NCBI GenBank assembly: GCA_009694745.1
Contig: SHUF01000004.1
Coordinates: forward strand, 42,201-106,200
From: Acidobacteriota bacterium
GTDB lineage: Bacteria > Acidobacteriota > Vicinamibacteria > Vicinamibacterales > SCN-69-37
Reading direction: 5' to 3'
Length of the DNA: 64,000 nucleotides
Below are positions 1 to 8,767 of this stretch, in pieces. Below the pieces are notes generated by a model, which saw only the letters and a list, made by a program, of their open reading frames with translations, searched no databases and was not told the origin of the DNA. The position numbers and the translations under genes were made by a program. Every line of letters begins with the position of its first letter. Positions within the stretch are counted from its first letter, which is position 1.

Positions 1-108
1 GCAGTACGGACCCGACAGGACGCGCGTCAGGTCGAGGATGGTGACGCCAGAGAGTGGTCCCGTGCTTGGATCGGAGCCGTTTGAAACGACCTCAGAGGTC
101 GTTTTCAT
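1..108 (-). CDS. CaiB/BaiF-type CoA-transferase, N-terminal 36 residues only
   Basis: The gene enters from the left edge, so only its first 36 codons are present. After a short leader (MKTTSEVVSNGSD) comes GVTILDLTRVLSGPYC, the usual N-terminal signature of family III CoA-transferases, which move CoA between an acyl-CoA and a carboxylate in the cytoplasm. The ATG overlaps the TGA of homoserine dehydrogenase (ATGA), so the two are probably translationally coupled. A ribosome binding site (GAGGGG) lies 7 bases upstream, inside the loop of a long hairpin. The leader residues KTTSEVV are encoded by one arm of that hairpin and are not expected in the family. Substrate cannot be told from this fragment. 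Confidence 0.8.
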   Translation of the reverse strand, partial: MKTTSEVVSNGSDPSTGPLSGVTILDLTRVLSGPYC

Positions 109-144
109 GGTGTCCCCTCTGAAAACGACCTCTGAGGTCGTTTC
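83..144. repeat. Perfect 24-bp inverted repeat at a gene junction
   Basis: Arms 83-106 and 121-144 are exact reverse complements, with a 14-base loop at 107-120. Each arm is itself almost palindromic around AACGACCTC/GAGGTCGTT. Read on the minus strand, one arm encodes the last residues of homoserine dehydrogenase and the other the first residues of the CoA-transferase. The loop carries the ribosome binding site and the first bases of the next start codon. Confidence 0.9.
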
Positions 145-1187
145 GGCACCGCTTTCGACGTCGCGTTCGCCACCGCGATCAAATCCACAAACAGCGCGTA
201 CGCGGTCTTCTCCAGCCCTCCGTCGCGTTGTGTGATCACCACACGTCCCAGAATGTCCGTTTCGATCTCCAGAGCGTTCGCCTGTCCTTCGAGGCTCCCG
301 AGCGGGTCACTCACGTCCAGGGTTTCCAGCTGCACACTTGCACGCACGCCAACATTCGTCCGCGTGGCCCGGCCCACCAGCTTCACGTGGTGGCCCACTG
401 CAACCGCGGCCAAAAGGCGCGGGGCGTCGACAGCCGAAATTCCTTCGCGCTCCACATCGCGCGGCGTGATGCCGGCATCCATCCAGACGTTGGCCATCGC
501 CGCCACCTTCGCGGCCGCGTCCCAGCCATCCACATCCAGTGACGCATCGGCCTCCGCCACCCCGGCGGCCTGCATGCGCGCAAGGGCCGCATCGAAGGCT
601 TCGCCGCGTTCCATGGCCGTAAGAATGTGGTTGGTGGTGCTGTTCACGACGCCGCGAAACGAGCCGATTTTCACTCCCGGCATGGTCTCTCGCACGAGGT
701 TGAAGATCGGGATGCCGTCCATGACCGCACCTTCGAAGAGGAACTGCAGGCCGGCGGCACGAGCCTCGGCAGCAAGCGCGCGATACGCATGCGCCACGGG
801 TCCCTTGTTCGCGCTGATGACATGCGCGCCTGCGGCAAACGCCGCCCGGATGTGAGAAATCGCGGGCTCTCCAGACTGCACATCCAGAGGTGTCGTCTCA
901 ACCATTACGCGGGCCTCGGTGTCGAGGGAACCAAGCTGGTGGATGAGGTCATGTGCTGTGAGCGATGCCGAGCCTGGCCCAACCAGGCCGCCGCCGGCCA
1001 CTCGTTGTGCCGCTTGTACGGTGTCGAGGCCCGCCCTGTCGAACACGGCGCCATGATGACCAGTCGCGATCGCCACCACGGTGACCTCGATGCCTCGCCC
1101 GTCGAGCGCCGGCTTGAGTTCCTGCAACAGAAGCGCAAACCTGCGGCCGACGTGGCCGAACCCGATGAGTGCCAGCGCAATACGCAA
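105..1187 (-). CDS. homoserine dehydrogenase
   Basis: A cytoplasmic enzyme of 360 residues that interconverts aspartate semialdehyde and homoserine with NAD(P), in the threonine/methionine pathway. It shows a Rossmann motif GFGHVG at 9-14, the conserved ANKGP at 126-130, the substrate-site stretch FEGAVMDGIP near 151, GVVNSTTNHIL near 179, and GWDAAAK with the likely catalytic lysine at 227. It ends after the catalytic domain, so there is no C-terminal ACT domain and feedback control by threonine through such a domain is not expected. The start used is TTG with no strong ribosome binding site, so the true start is uncertain. The last residues and stop codon fall in a palindrome shared with the downstream CoA-transferase. 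It is divergent from the SIMPL gene with 32 bases between. Confidence 0.85.
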   Translation of the reverse strand: MRIALALIGFGHVGRRFALLLQELKPALDGRGIEVTVVAIATGHHGAVFDRAGLDTVQAAQRVAGGGLVGPGSASLTAHDLIHQLGSLDTEARVMVETTPLDVQSGEPAISHIRAAFAAGAHVISANKGPVAHAYRALAAEARAAGLQFLFEGAVMDGIPIFNLVRETMPGVKIGSFRGVVNSTTNHILTAMERGEAFDAALARMQAAGVAEADASLDVDGWDAAAKVAAMANVWMDAGITPRDVEREGISAVDAPRLLAAVAVGHHVKLVGRATRTNVGVRASVQLETLDVSDPLGSLEGQANALEIETDILGRVVITQRDGGLEKTAYALFVDLIAVANATSKAVPKRPQRSFSEGTP

Positions 1188-1219
1188 TCGGCGTAAAGTG
1201 TATCGAGGATTCCATCACC

Positions 1220-1960
1220 ATGCGAAATACAGCCCGTTCGTTGTCTGCCTTGTCGTTCGCCGTCGTCCTCGCAGGAGCCACGCCGGCGCTCGCGCAGCCG
1301 GCCGCTCCGGCGCCGTCCGTGGTCGTGGCCTCTGGGGAAAGCCGCATCAAAGTGGCGCCCGATCAGGCGTGGGCTACCGTGTCGCTCGAGACGCGGGATT
1401 CGCGGGGAGCCGAGGCGCGACGCCTGGGCGCGGCCGCGATGACGTCGGTCATGGCCACGCTCAAAAAGGCCGGCCTCGACGGCGATGCCGGGCAGACCAT
1501 TGGCATCTCTTTGCATCCGGAATACGACTACGCGAACGGCCGCCAGCGAATGAAGGGGATGATCATGTCGAATCAGGTCCAGGTGCGGATCGACGACATC
1601 TCGAAGGTGGCCGATGTGCTTGATGCGGTCGGCGGACTGACCCTGCCGGCGTCTTCAACGCTGACAGTCGGCGGATTGCGATTTGATTTGAAGAACCGCG
1701 CGGGGGTTCAGCGCGATGCCCTTCGTCTGGCCGTGGAGGATGCCGTGGCGCGTGCCAAGGCCCTGGCAGCCGGAGCCGGCATGAGCGTTGGCCGCACCCT
1801 TCGCATCGAAGAGGCGGGCGCCGAAAGTCAGATGAAGTTCCCCCAGGAGCAGTTCATGATGGCGCGGGCCGGCCAGGCCGATGCTTCGATGCCGACGCCC
1901 ATCTCACCGTCGGACATCGAGATTCGCGCGCAGGTGACGGTGACCGTCGAGATCAAATAG
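1220..1960 (+). CDS. SIMPL (DUF541) domain exported protein
   Basis: A 246-residue protein with a clear signal peptide (hydrophobic LSALSFAVVLAGATPALA, cleavage near AQP), so periplasmic or surface exposed. The body has the SIMPL/DUF541 pattern: VVVASGESRIKVAPDQAWATV at the start, NQVQVRIDDISKVADVLDAV in the middle, and ARAKALAAGAGMSVGRTLRIEE near the end. The family includes the Brucella BP26 antigen; its biochemical role is not settled. The ATG at 1220 is chosen over an earlier in-frame ATG at 1169 because it starts the signal peptide exactly. The 3' end overlaps the convergent rmuC by 8 bases. Confidence 0.85.
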   Translation: MRNTARSLSALSFAVVLAGATPALAQPAAPAPSVVVASGESRIKVAPDQAWATVSLETRDSRGAEARRLGAAAMTSVMATLKKAGLDGDAGQTIGISLHPEYDYANGRQRMKGMIMSNQVQVRIDDISKVADVLDAVGGLTLPASSTLTVGGLRFDLKNRAGVQRDALRLAVEDAVARAKALAAGAGMSVGRTLRIEEAGAESQMKFPQEQFMMARAGQADASMPTPISPSDIEIRAQVTVTVEIK

Positions 1961-3197
1961 GCCGCGCGCGTCCCGTGTCGTCGTTCTCGTCGCTGCCCAG
2001 ATCGAGCAGCGTCAATTCGTCCTTCTGCACACGCCGCATCGAGAGGCGAAGTGGGTCGGGCGCTTCAAGTTCCTTGGTCGAACTCACGCCGAGCTCCTTG
2101 AACCGCCGTGCGCCTGGAAGCACTTTCTGCTCCAGTGACCCGATGAACCGGTCGTAGCTGTCGGCCGCCTGCTTGATGCCGTACCCCACCTTGTCGAGGT
2201 GGTCCACCATGGTGGCCAGGCGGTCGTAGAGCTCTCGGCCCAGCTGCTGAATCTCTTCCGCGTTGACGGCCAGTTGCTGCTGCTTCCACCCATAGGCCAC
2301 CGCGCGCAGCACGGCGACCAGGGTCATCGGCGTGGCCGGCACCACCCGCATGGTGGACGAAAACTCCAGCAGCGTCGCGTCGCGCTCGAAGGCCGCGGCC
2401 AGCAGCGGTTCGATCGGTAGGAACATCACGACGAACTCGGGCGATGGCTGGAATTGCGCCCAGTATTCCTTGCTGCCGAGCGATCGCACGTGTTCGCGCA
2501 CCTGCCGTGCATGCGCGTCCAGCTGCACGTCGCGCTCCGCATCATCGCGCGCGGTCGAGGCGCGAAGGTAGGCGTCGATGGGCACCTTCGAGTCGATGAC
2601 GATGCTCGCGCCGCCGGGGAGGCGGACGATCATGTCGGGCGTCAACCGCGCGCCGCTGTCGGTGGTGGCCTGCGGCTGTTCCTCAAAGTCGCAGTGCGCG
2701 AGCATGCCCGACATCTCCACGACACGGCGGAGTTGGACCTCGCCCCACTTGCCGCGAGCGTTCGGTGAGCGCAGGGCCTGCGAGAGGCCTTCGGTGGTTT
2801 TGCGCAGCTGTTCCTGCGAGACCGCAAGCCCGCTCAGTTGCGACGCTACGGCCTGGAAGGAGCCTTCTCGCTCGCGATCCGCCGAGGCCACCTGCGTCTG
2901 GACTCGCCCGAGAGTCTCGCGCATGGGTTGCAGCAGCGCCTCGGCGCGCTGAACGAATTCCGTGCGATTTTCGCGCAGCGCATCCTGCGAGAGAGCCGCG
3001 AAGGATTCGCGCAGGCGCGACTGAGTTTCGGCAGCGGCTTGCCGCTGCTCGTCGGCCGAGCGTCGCGAGGTGTCGAGTTCAGCCGCCAGGCGGGCCAGAT
3101 CGGCCAACAAACGCTGCCGTCCGATAAGGAACCAGATGGCGGTGGCGGCCGCGCCGAGCGCGGCACCGACGACAAGAAAGAGCAGGTTCTGGGTCAT
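1953..3197 (-). CDS. rmuC: DNA recombination protein RmuC
   Basis: A 414-residue protein with one N-terminal membrane segment (LLFLVVGAALGAAATAIWFL), a coiled coil (about 35-130) and the RmuC nuclease-like domain. Diagnostic stretches are SPNARGKWGEVQLRRVVEMSGM, LPGGASIVIDSKVPIDAYL, FLPIEPLLAAAFE and TPMTLVAVLRAVAYGWKQQ. RmuC limits sequence inversions between short inverted repeats in E. coli, an apt function in a genome this rich in palindromes, although that link is only suggestive. The ATG at 3197 sits 23 bases from the divergent DUF1624 gene. Confidence 0.92.
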   Translation of the reverse strand: MTQNLLFLVVGAALGAAATAIWFLIGRQRLLADLARLAAELDTSRRSADEQRQAAAETQSRLRESFAALSQDALRENRTEFVQRAEALLQPMRETLGRVQTQVASADREREGSFQAVASQLSGLAVSQEQLRKTTEGLSQALRSPNARGKWGEVQLRRVVEMSGMLAHCDFEEQPQATTDSGARLTPDMIVRLPGGASIVIDSKVPIDAYLRASTARDDAERDVQLDAHARQVREHVRSLGSKEYWAQFQPSPEFVVMFLPIEPLLAAAFERDATLLEFSSTMRVVPATPMTLVAVLRAVAYGWKQQQLAVNAEEIQQLGRELYDRLATMVDHLDKVGYGIKQAADSYDRFIGSLEQKVLPGARRFKELGVSSTKELEAPDPLRLSMRRVQKDELTLLDLGSDENDDTGRARPI

Positions 3198-3220
3198 GAA
3201 AACTGTTTTATGCTCACCGC

Positions 3221-4366
3221 GTGACAGCCCCGGTCACAGCGCGAGTCACGGCATTCGATCGCCTTCGAGGACTGATTATGGTCCTGATGGCGATCGATCA
3301 CGCGGCTTTTTTCATTGCGCGTGTGCATCCTGCCGAGACCTGGGCGGCCCCGCCGCCCTACTACGCCGACGTGCCGGCGTTCCTCACGCGATGGCTCACA
3401 CACCTGTGCGCGCCCGGCTTCTTCATGCTGATGGGCATAGGCCTGGTGTGGTTTGCCGAGAGCCGGGGCCCGGCAGGATGGTCCTCCGGCCGGATCACGC
3501 GGTTCTTTGTCACGCGTGGCGCCATGTTGCTGCTCGTGCAGCACGTGCTGGAGAACCCAGCGTGGTTGCTGGGGTTGGCGTCGATGGACCCGACGGTTGG
3601 GGCCGCCCAGCCCGGGTTGCCGGGTGTGCCTGCCAATGTCATGTTGGCCTTTGCGGTTCTTAGCGCACTCGGCATCGCCATGATCTTCTGGGGCATGTGC
3701 CGGCGGCTGCCGCTGTGGGCGATCGGTGCGGTCTGTGGCGTGGCGTTCTGGTTGAGTCGTGTGATGCTGCCGGACATTTCGGAAAGCGCCGAGGCCATTC
3801 CCGTCTGGAAGTTGCTGCTCTTCGTCCCCGGTCAAGGTGGCATTGTCCAAAACATGTATCCGTGGGTGATCTGGCTTGTGCCGGCCGGCGTTGGGGTCGC
3901 GCTCGGTCGCGTGTTCTTGCGAGAGCCACAGCGCGTCAGTGCCGTGGCTGCGGCGGCGGCGGTTGTCGGCGTCACTACATTTGTCATGATGCGACTCGCA
4001 GGTCTGGGCGACGTGCATACGCCTGCCGATGGTGTGATGGGCTGGTTGAGCGTGACGAAGTACCCGCCCTCGGAGAGTTTCCTGGCGCTCATGCTCGGAC
4101 TGGACCTGGCGATCATCGCGGCGCTCTCGAAGTGGCCGTCACGTTGGCTGGCCCCGCTCGGGGTCTTCGGCCGCGTGCCGTTCTTCTTCTACCTCGCGCA
4201 CCTCTGGGCGTTTGGCGTTCTCAGTTGGGCGTTCCCGTCAGGCACGTCGTTTGCGGTGATGTATCTGGTATGGGCCGTCGTGATCGCCGCGCTCTACCCC
4301 GCCTGCGCCGCCTACGCCCGCTTCAAGTTCGGGAAACCTTCGACATCGGCTTGGAGGATTTTTTAG
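3221..4366 (+). CDS. DUF1624 / HGSNAT-like integral membrane protein
   Basis: A 381-residue polytopic membrane protein with about ten hydrophobic segments. The N-terminus has FDRLRGLIMVLMAIDHAAFF, typical of the DUF1624 group related to heparan-alpha-glucosaminide N-acetyltransferase, in which a histidine in an early helix is thought to handle acetyl groups. LTHLCAPGFFMLMGIG follows, also conserved in that group. The substrate in bacteria is unknown. The start is GTG and keeps the RLRGL motif; no good ribosome binding site is seen. The TAG stop is the first part of a 52-bp inverted repeat that separates it from moeB. Confidence 0.75.
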   Translation: MTAPVTARVTAFDRLRGLIMVLMAIDHAAFFIARVHPAETWAAPPPYYADVPAFLTRWLTHLCAPGFFMLMGIGLVWFAESRGPAGWSSGRITRFFVTRGAMLLLVQHVLENPAWLLGLASMDPTVGAAQPGLPGVPANVMLAFAVLSALGIAMIFWGMCRRLPLWAIGAVCGVAFWLSRVMLPDISESAEAIPVWKLLLFVPGQGGIVQNMYPWVIWLVPAGVGVALGRVFLREPQRVSAVAAAAAVVGVTTFVMMRLAGLGDVHTPADGVMGWLSVTKYPPSESFLALMLGLDLAIIAALSKWPSRWLAPLGVFGRVPFFFYLAHLWAFGVLSWAFPSGTSFAVMYLVWAVVIAALYPACAAYARFKFGKPSTSAWRIF

Positions 4367-4481
4367 GGGGACGGGTGTGTTTTCCACAGAAACGCTCGAA
4401 ATGGGGACAGGTCTCTCACGGAACCAGAAGAGAGACCTGTCCCCATTTCGAGCGTTTCTGTGGAAAACACACCCGTCCCCC
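4366..4481. repeat. Perfect 52-bp inverted repeat, intergenic
   Basis: Arms 4366-4417 and 4430-4481 are exact reverse complements with a 12-base loop. The arms contain GGGGACGGGTGTGTTTTCC and AATGGGGACAGGTCTC. The left end overlaps the stop codon of the preceding gene, and the right arm ends 13 bases before the next ATG. Elements with a GGGGACAG core resemble the repeats that accompany REP-associated tyrosine transposases in many genomes; no such transposase is in the window. It could also end transcription, although no T-tract follows. Confidence 0.92.
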
Positions 4482-4494
4482 TTACCATCATTGA

Positions 4495-5601
4495 ATGAGC
4501 TCGCCTGACGCGGTTCGGTATGCACGGCACTTGTTGCTGCCGGAACTTGGTCGGCAGGGGCAGCAGCGATTACTCGACGCACGAGTGCTCATCGTTGGCC
4601 TGGGTGGTCTGGGGTCGCCGGCCGCGTTGTACCTGGCCGCGGCGGGTGTCGGCACGCTCGGCCTTGTGGACTTCGACGTGGTGGACGAGTCCAACCTGCA
4701 CCGGCAGATTATTCATGCTACCGCCGACATCGGTCGCTCCAAGCTCGCCTCGGCCGCTGCGAAAATCGCATCCGTGAACCCCGATGTCGCCCTGGAACTG
4801 CACGAGGTCTCGTTCGGTGTGTCGAACGCCCGCGCGCTGGTGGACGCGTACGACGTCGTGCTGGACGGCACGGACAACTTTCCCACCCGTTATCTGGTCA
4901 ACGACGCGTGTGTCATGAGCGGCACACCAAACGTCTACGGCAGTGTGTTCAGGTTCGAAGGACAAGCCGCTGTGTTTGCGGCCCCGGGTGGCCCCTGCTA
5001 CCGGTGCCTTCACCCCGAGCCTCCCCCGGATGGCCTGATTCCGAATTGCGCCGAGGCCGGCGTGCTGGGCGTACTGCCGGGCATCATCGGCACCGTGCAG
5101 GCGACTGAAGCCATCAAACTCGTCACCGGAATGGGTGAGTCGCTGGCAGGGCGCCTGCTCTTGTACGACGCGCTGCGCATGACATTCCGCACCATCACCT
5201 TGCCGCGCGACGCGGACTGTCCGGTGTGCGGCGATGCGCCAACAATTGACACCCTGGTCGCTTACGATCAGGTGTGTGGACCATCGGAGACCACTGCAAT
5301 GAAAGACGAAATGACCGTTGACGAACTCCACCAGTGGCGCGAGTCGGGCCACCCGCACATGTTGCTGGACGTGCGGGAACCGTTCGAACACGCGTCGGCC
5401 CACATCGAAGGCGCCGTCCTCATCCCCATGGGGGCGGTCATGCAGCAGCTCGAAAGCCTGCCCAGGGACCGGACGGTGGTGGTCCAGTGTCAGTCCGGGG
5501 GGCGAAGCGCCAGGGTGACGGCGGCACTCCGACAGAAGGGTTTTGAGGCGGTAAACCTTGCCGGGGGCATTCACGCCTGGCGAATGGCCGGGCACAAGTA
5601 G
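4495..5601 (+). CDS. moeB: MoeB/ThiF-type adenylyltransferase with C-terminal rhodanese domain
   Basis: A 368-residue cytoplasmic protein. The first 250 residues are an E1-like adenylyltransferase: RYARHLLLPELGRQGQQRL, nucleotide loop GLGGLGSPAALYLAAAGVG, the conserved DFDVVDESNLHRQ, DGTDNFPTRYLVND, and zinc-type CYRC and CPVC pairs. It activates the C-terminal glycine of MoaD- or ThiS-like proteins. Residues about 270-368 form a rhodanese domain with active loop CQSGGR, which can carry the sulfur. This layout matches MoeZ/Uba4-type proteins that serve molybdopterin or thiolation pathways. MoeA and MoaB are coded 26 kb away, so molybdopterin is a fair guess. It is directly upstream of the SUF operon but is not clearly part of it. 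Confidence 0.88.
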   Translation: MSSPDAVRYARHLLLPELGRQGQQRLLDARVLIVGLGGLGSPAALYLAAAGVGTLGLVDFDVVDESNLHRQIIHATADIGRSKLASAAAKIASVNPDVALELHEVSFGVSNARALVDAYDVVLDGTDNFPTRYLVNDACVMSGTPNVYGSVFRFEGQAAVFAAPGGPCYRCLHPEPPPDGLIPNCAEAGVLGVLPGIIGTVQATEAIKLVTGMGESLAGRLLLYDALRMTFRTITLPRDADCPVCGDAPTIDTLVAYDQVCGPSETTAMKDEMTVDELHQWRESGHPHMLLDVREPFEHASAHIEGAVLIPMGAVMQQLESLPRDRTVVVQCQSGGRSARVTAALRQKGFEAVNLAGGIHAWRMAGHK

Positions 5602-5643
5602 ACCCGGCCGCCCTTGCAACAACCCGCCGGTACCTCTAAGATG

Positions 5644-5658
5644 GACTAGTTCGGTCGG
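5644..5658 (+). promoter_or_regulatory. Candidate Rrf2/IscR-type operator
   Basis: GACTAGTTCGGTCGG lies about 45 bases before the Rrf2 start. It resembles the IscR type 1 half-sites GACT and AGTC spaced by five bases (here GACT, AGTTC, GGTC), with one mismatch in the second half and a GG flank. Self-repression of a SUF operon by its Rrf2 gene is common. The match is imperfect, so this is a weak call. Confidence 0.4.
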
Positions 5659-5690
5659 ATATCCTGAATCCGTCCAGTAAAGGCCCCGCG

Positions 5691-6158
5691 ATGTTACGGC
5701 TCTCAAAAAAGACAGACTACGCGCTACTCGCGGTGCGGCACCTTGCGGCAAATGCCGATCGGGGCGCTGTTTCGGCAAGGGAATTGGCCGAAACCTACGA
5801 TATTCCGCCCGAATTGCTGGCCAAGGTGCTCCAGAAGCTTGTGCGGGGGCGCCTGCTTGAATCACAGCAGGGTATTCGAGGCGGGTATGCGCTGGCTCGC
5901 GCGGCCTCCGCGATGTCGGTGGCTGATGTGATTCAGGCCGTGGATGGTCCGTTAATGGTCACGGCGTGTTCGGAAGAGGACCACAGTTGCGACCAGTACT
6001 CGAAATGCAACATCCGTGATCCGCTCTGGCGCATCAAGGACCGCATTATTGCCACCCTGGCGGCCACCTCGGTAGCTGAACTGGCGATGGAAATGCCGGC
6101 GCCGCTGCCACCCCTTCCCTCCGGCGTCATGCCGATGCAGATGGTGAAACGACCATGA
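5691..6158 (+). CDS. Rrf2 family iron-sulfur regulator of the SUF operon
   Basis: A 155-residue DNA-binding protein. The N-terminus LRLSKKTDYALLAVRHLA and the winged-helix stretch GIRGGYALARA are typical of the Rrf2 family. Three cysteines at 93, 100 and 106 match the cluster-binding cysteines of IscR and SufR in number and place. This suggests that a bound Fe-S cluster tells the regulator whether cluster supply is adequate. It is the first gene of the SUF operon and overlaps sufA by ATGA. Which family branch (IscR, SufR or other) cannot be decided here. Confidence 0.9.
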   Translation: MLRLSKKTDYALLAVRHLAANADRGAVSARELAETYDIPPELLAKVLQKLVRGRLLESQQGIRGGYALARAASAMSVADVIQAVDGPLMVTACSEEDHSCDQYSKCNIRDPLWRIKDRIIATLAATSVAELAMEMPAPLPPLPSGVMPMQMVKRP

Positions 6159-6481
6159 TTGCCGTGACCCCGATCGCCGCCACGCAGATGCACAAACTGC
6201 TGGCGAAACACGAAGCTGCCCGGGGCCTGCGCGTCGGCATCAAGGCCGGCGGCTGTTCCGGCTTTGAGTACGTGTTTGAGTGGGAAGCCGCGCCGAAGTC
6301 GGACGATCTGGTGTTTGACGGTCCCGCCGGCGTGAAGGTGTGGGTTGACCCCCGCAGCCATCGCCTGCTCGACGGCACCACGCTCGACTACGACACGAGC
6401 CTGGTCAGCCGCGGTTTTGTGTTCCAGAACCCGAACGCAAAACAGACGTGCGGCTGTGGGACGTCGTTTAGTGTCGCCTGA
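6155..6481 (+). CDS. sufA: HesB/IscA-type iron-sulfur carrier (SufA)
   Basis: A small A-type carrier of 108 residues. The three metal-binding cysteines are at 34 (KAGGCSGFEY), 99 and 101 (TCGCGTSF), the standard C-x64-C-x-C arrangement. A-type proteins accept clusters from the SufBCD scaffold and pass them to target enzymes. It is the second gene of the SUF operon, with its ATG overlapping the TGA of the Rrf2 gene. SufA and ErpA cannot be told apart by sequence alone; the operon position supports SufA. Confidence 0.9.
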   Translation: MIAVTPIAATQMHKLLAKHEAARGLRVGIKAGGCSGFEYVFEWEAAPKSDDLVFDGPAGVKVWVDPRSHRLLDGTTLDYDTSLVSRGFVFQNPNAKQTCGCGTSFSVA

Positions 6482-6492
6482 TGTGACGGGAC

Positions 6493-6545
6493 GGAGGCTG
6501 CGCTTTGAGGCCCGGCGTCACGCCGGAGCTGAAGCCCCGGCCTCC
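6493..6545. repeat. Degenerate palindrome between sufA and sufB
   Basis: An imperfect inverted repeat bounded by GGAGG and CCTCC, with an inner CCCGGCG/CGCCGG core and a GAGCTGAAGCCCCGG segment. It resembles the GGGCTGAAGCCCGGGG palindromes at the start of btuF. It fills most of the 77-base gap between sufA and sufB and stops just before the sufB ribosome binding site. Confidence 0.6.
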
Positions 6546-6558
6546 TAAGGAACCACGA

Positions 6559-8001
6559 ATGTCCACGCAAGAAGAAACCATCGAACAACTCGCGACACGC
6601 GAGTACAAGTACGGCTTCGAGACCATTCTCGAATCCGACACCTTCCCCCCCGGCCTCAATGAGGACGTCGTTCGCGCCATTTCGGCGAAGAAGGACGAGC
6701 CGGCGTGGATGCTCGAGTTCCGCCTGAGGTCGTTCCGCACCTGGCAGAAGATGGCTGAGCCGACGTGGCACAACCTGCACATTGAGCCCATCGACTACTA
6801 CGGCATCAGCTACTACTCGGCGCCCAAGGCCAAGCCGCAGCTGGCCAGCCTGGATGAACTCGATCCGGAAGTGCGACGGACGTTCGAAAAATTGGGCATC
6901 CCGATCGAAGAGCAGAAGATGCTCGCGAACGTGGCCGTGGACGCCGTCTTCGACAGCGTCTCGGTGGCCACCACCTTCCGCGCGAAGCTTGGGGAGATGG
7001 GCGTCATTTTCTGCTCATTTTCCGAGGCCGTGAAAGATCACCCCGACCTGGTTAAGCAGTACCTCGGCTCGGTCGTCCCATACACCGACAACTACTTCGC
7101 CACGCTCAACTCCGCGGTCTTCAGCGACGGGTCGTTTGTGTACATCCCCAAGGGTGTGAAGTGCCCGATGGAACTCTCCACGTACTTCCGCATCAACGCG
7201 AAAAACACGGGACAGTTCGAGCGCACGCTGATCATTGCAGACGAGGGATCCCAGGTCAGCTACCTCGAGGGCTGCACCGCGCCGATGCGCGATGAGCACC
7301 AGTTGCACGCGGCCGTCGTGGAACTGGTCGCGCTTGATCGGGCCACGATCAAGTACTCCACCATCCAGAACTGGTACCCGGGCGACAAAGAGGGCAAGGG
7401 CGGCATCTACAACTTCGTCACCAAGCGCGGCCGGGCAATGACCGACTCAAAGATCACCTGGACCCAGGTGGAAACCGGGTCGGCGATTACCTGGAAGTAC
7501 CCGAGCTGCATCCTGCAGGGCGACAATTCGGTGGGCGAGTTCTACTCGGTGGCCACCACGAACAATCGCCAGCAGGCCGACACCGGCACGAAGATGATCC
7601 ACCTCGGCAAGAACACCCGCAGCACCATCGTGTCGAAGGGCATCTCGGCGGGCTTCGGCCAGAACACGTATCGCGGCGCAGTGAAGATTGGCAAAAACGC
7701 GCACGGCGCCCGCAACTATTCGCAGTGCGACTCCCTGCTCATCGGCGACAAGTGCGGTGCGCACACGTTCCCATACCTGCAAATCAAGAACTCCACGGCC
7801 ATGGTCGAACACGAAGCGTCAACGTCGAAGATCGGCGAGGACCAGATTTTTTACTGCCGCCAGCGCGGCATTGCCACTGAGGACGCCGTGAACATGATCG
7901 TCAGCGGCTTCTGCAAAGAGGTCTTCCGCGAGCTCCCGATGGAGTTTGCCGTGGAAGCCCAGAAACTTCTCTCAATCAGCCTGGAAGGAAGCGTCGGTTA
8001 A
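6559..8001 (+). CDS. sufB: Fe-S cluster scaffold SufB
   Basis: A 480-residue core subunit of the SufBCD scaffold. It has the family opening [20 protein letters not shown], the central [38 protein letters not shown], and the C-terminal [16 protein letters not shown] and [21 protein letters not shown] blocks. The conserved late [15 protein letters not shown] is present. The start at 6559 is chosen because AAGGA lies 7 bases upstream and the extra 18 codons before it fall in a repeat. Only 2 bases separate it from sufC. Confidence 0.96.
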   Translation: MSTQEETIEQLATREYKYGFETILESDTFPPGLNEDVVRAISAKKDEPAWMLEFRLRSFRTWQKMAEPTWHNLHIEPIDYYGISYYSAPKAKPQLASLDELDPEVRRTFEKLGIPIEEQKMLANVAVDAVFDSVSVATTFRAKLGEMGVIFCSFSEAVKDHPDLVKQYLGSVVPYTDNYFATLNSAVFSDGSFVYIPKGVKCPMELSTYFRINAKNTGQFERTLIIADEGSQVSYLEGCTAPMRDEHQLHAAVVELVALDRATIKYSTIQNWYPGDKEGKGGIYNFVTKRGRAMTDSKITWTQVETGSAITWKYPSCILQGDNSVGEFYSVATTNNRQQADTGTKMIHLGKNTRSTIVSKGISAGFGQNTYRGAVKIGKNAHGARNYSQCDSLLIGDKCGAHTFPYLQIKNSTAMVEHEASTSKIGEDQIFYCRQRGIATEDAVNMIVSGFCKEVFRELPMEFAVEAQKLLSISLEGSVG

Positions 8002-8003
8002 GT

Positions 8004-8765
8004 ATGTTGCTCGAGATTTCGGATCTGCGTGTCAGGGTTGAGGAGAAGGAAATCCTCAAGGGCTTGAGCTTGTCGGTGAATCCAGGGGAAGTGCACGCCA
8101 TCATGGGGCCCAATGGCTCAGGCAAAAGCACGCTGGCTCGCATCCTCTGCGGCCACCCCGGCTATGAAGCCACGGGCGGCACCGCGACCTACGACGGCAA
8201 GGACCTGCTGGATATGGACCCCGAGGAGCGCGCCCGTGAGGGCGTGTTCATGGCGTTCCAGTATCCGGTGGAAATTCCCGGCGTCAACAACTCCTACTTC
8301 CTCAAAGCCGCGCTCAACGCCGTGCGCAAGCACCGCGGACTGCAGGAACTGGACGCCGTCGAGTTCCTCCAGGTGATTCGCGAAAAGGCGAAGTTGCTCG
8401 AGATGGATCAGTCGATGCTGCACCGCGCGGTCAACGAAGGGTTCTCGGGCGGCGAAAAGAAGCGCAACGAGATCTTCCAGATGGCGGTGCTCGAACCAAA
8501 GCTGGCGATTCTCGACGAGACCGATTCCGGCCTCGACATCGACGCCCTCCGCATTGTTGCCGCCGGCGTCAACGCGCTGCGCAGCCCCGACCGCGCCATC
8601 ATCGTGGTCACGCACTATCAGCGCCTGCTCGACTACATTGTGCCGGACTTCGTCCATGTTCTGAGCGGCGGCCGCATCGTGAAGTCGGGTGGCAAAGAAC
8701 TGGCGCTCGAGCTTGAAGACAAGGGCTACGGCTGGGTGGATGCCGTGGCCGGAGCCCGGGCGTAG
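8004..8765 (+). CDS. sufC: Fe-S assembly ATPase SufC
   Basis: A soluble ABC ATPase of 253 residues that drives cluster assembly on SufB/SufD. Walker A is GPNGSGKST near residue 35, the signature is FSGGEKKRNEI, and Walker B reads LAILDETDSGLDIDAL. The EKKR form of the signature and ETDSGLD in place of EPTSGLD are hallmarks of SufC as opposed to transport ATPases. It lies between sufB and sufD with 2-base gaps on both sides. Confidence 0.96.
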   Translation: MLLEISDLRVRVEEKEILKGLSLSVNPGEVHAIMGPNGSGKSTLARILCGHPGYEATGGTATYDGKDLLDMDPEERAREGVFMAFQYPVEIPGVNNSYFLKAALNAVRKHRGLQELDAVEFLQVIREKAKLLEMDQSMLHRAVNEGFSGGEKKRNEIFQMAVLEPKLAILDETDSGLDIDALRIVAAGVNALRSPDRAIIVVTHYQRLLDYIVPDFVHVLSGGRIVKSGGKELALELEDKGYGWVDAVAGARA

Positions 8766-8767
8766 TC

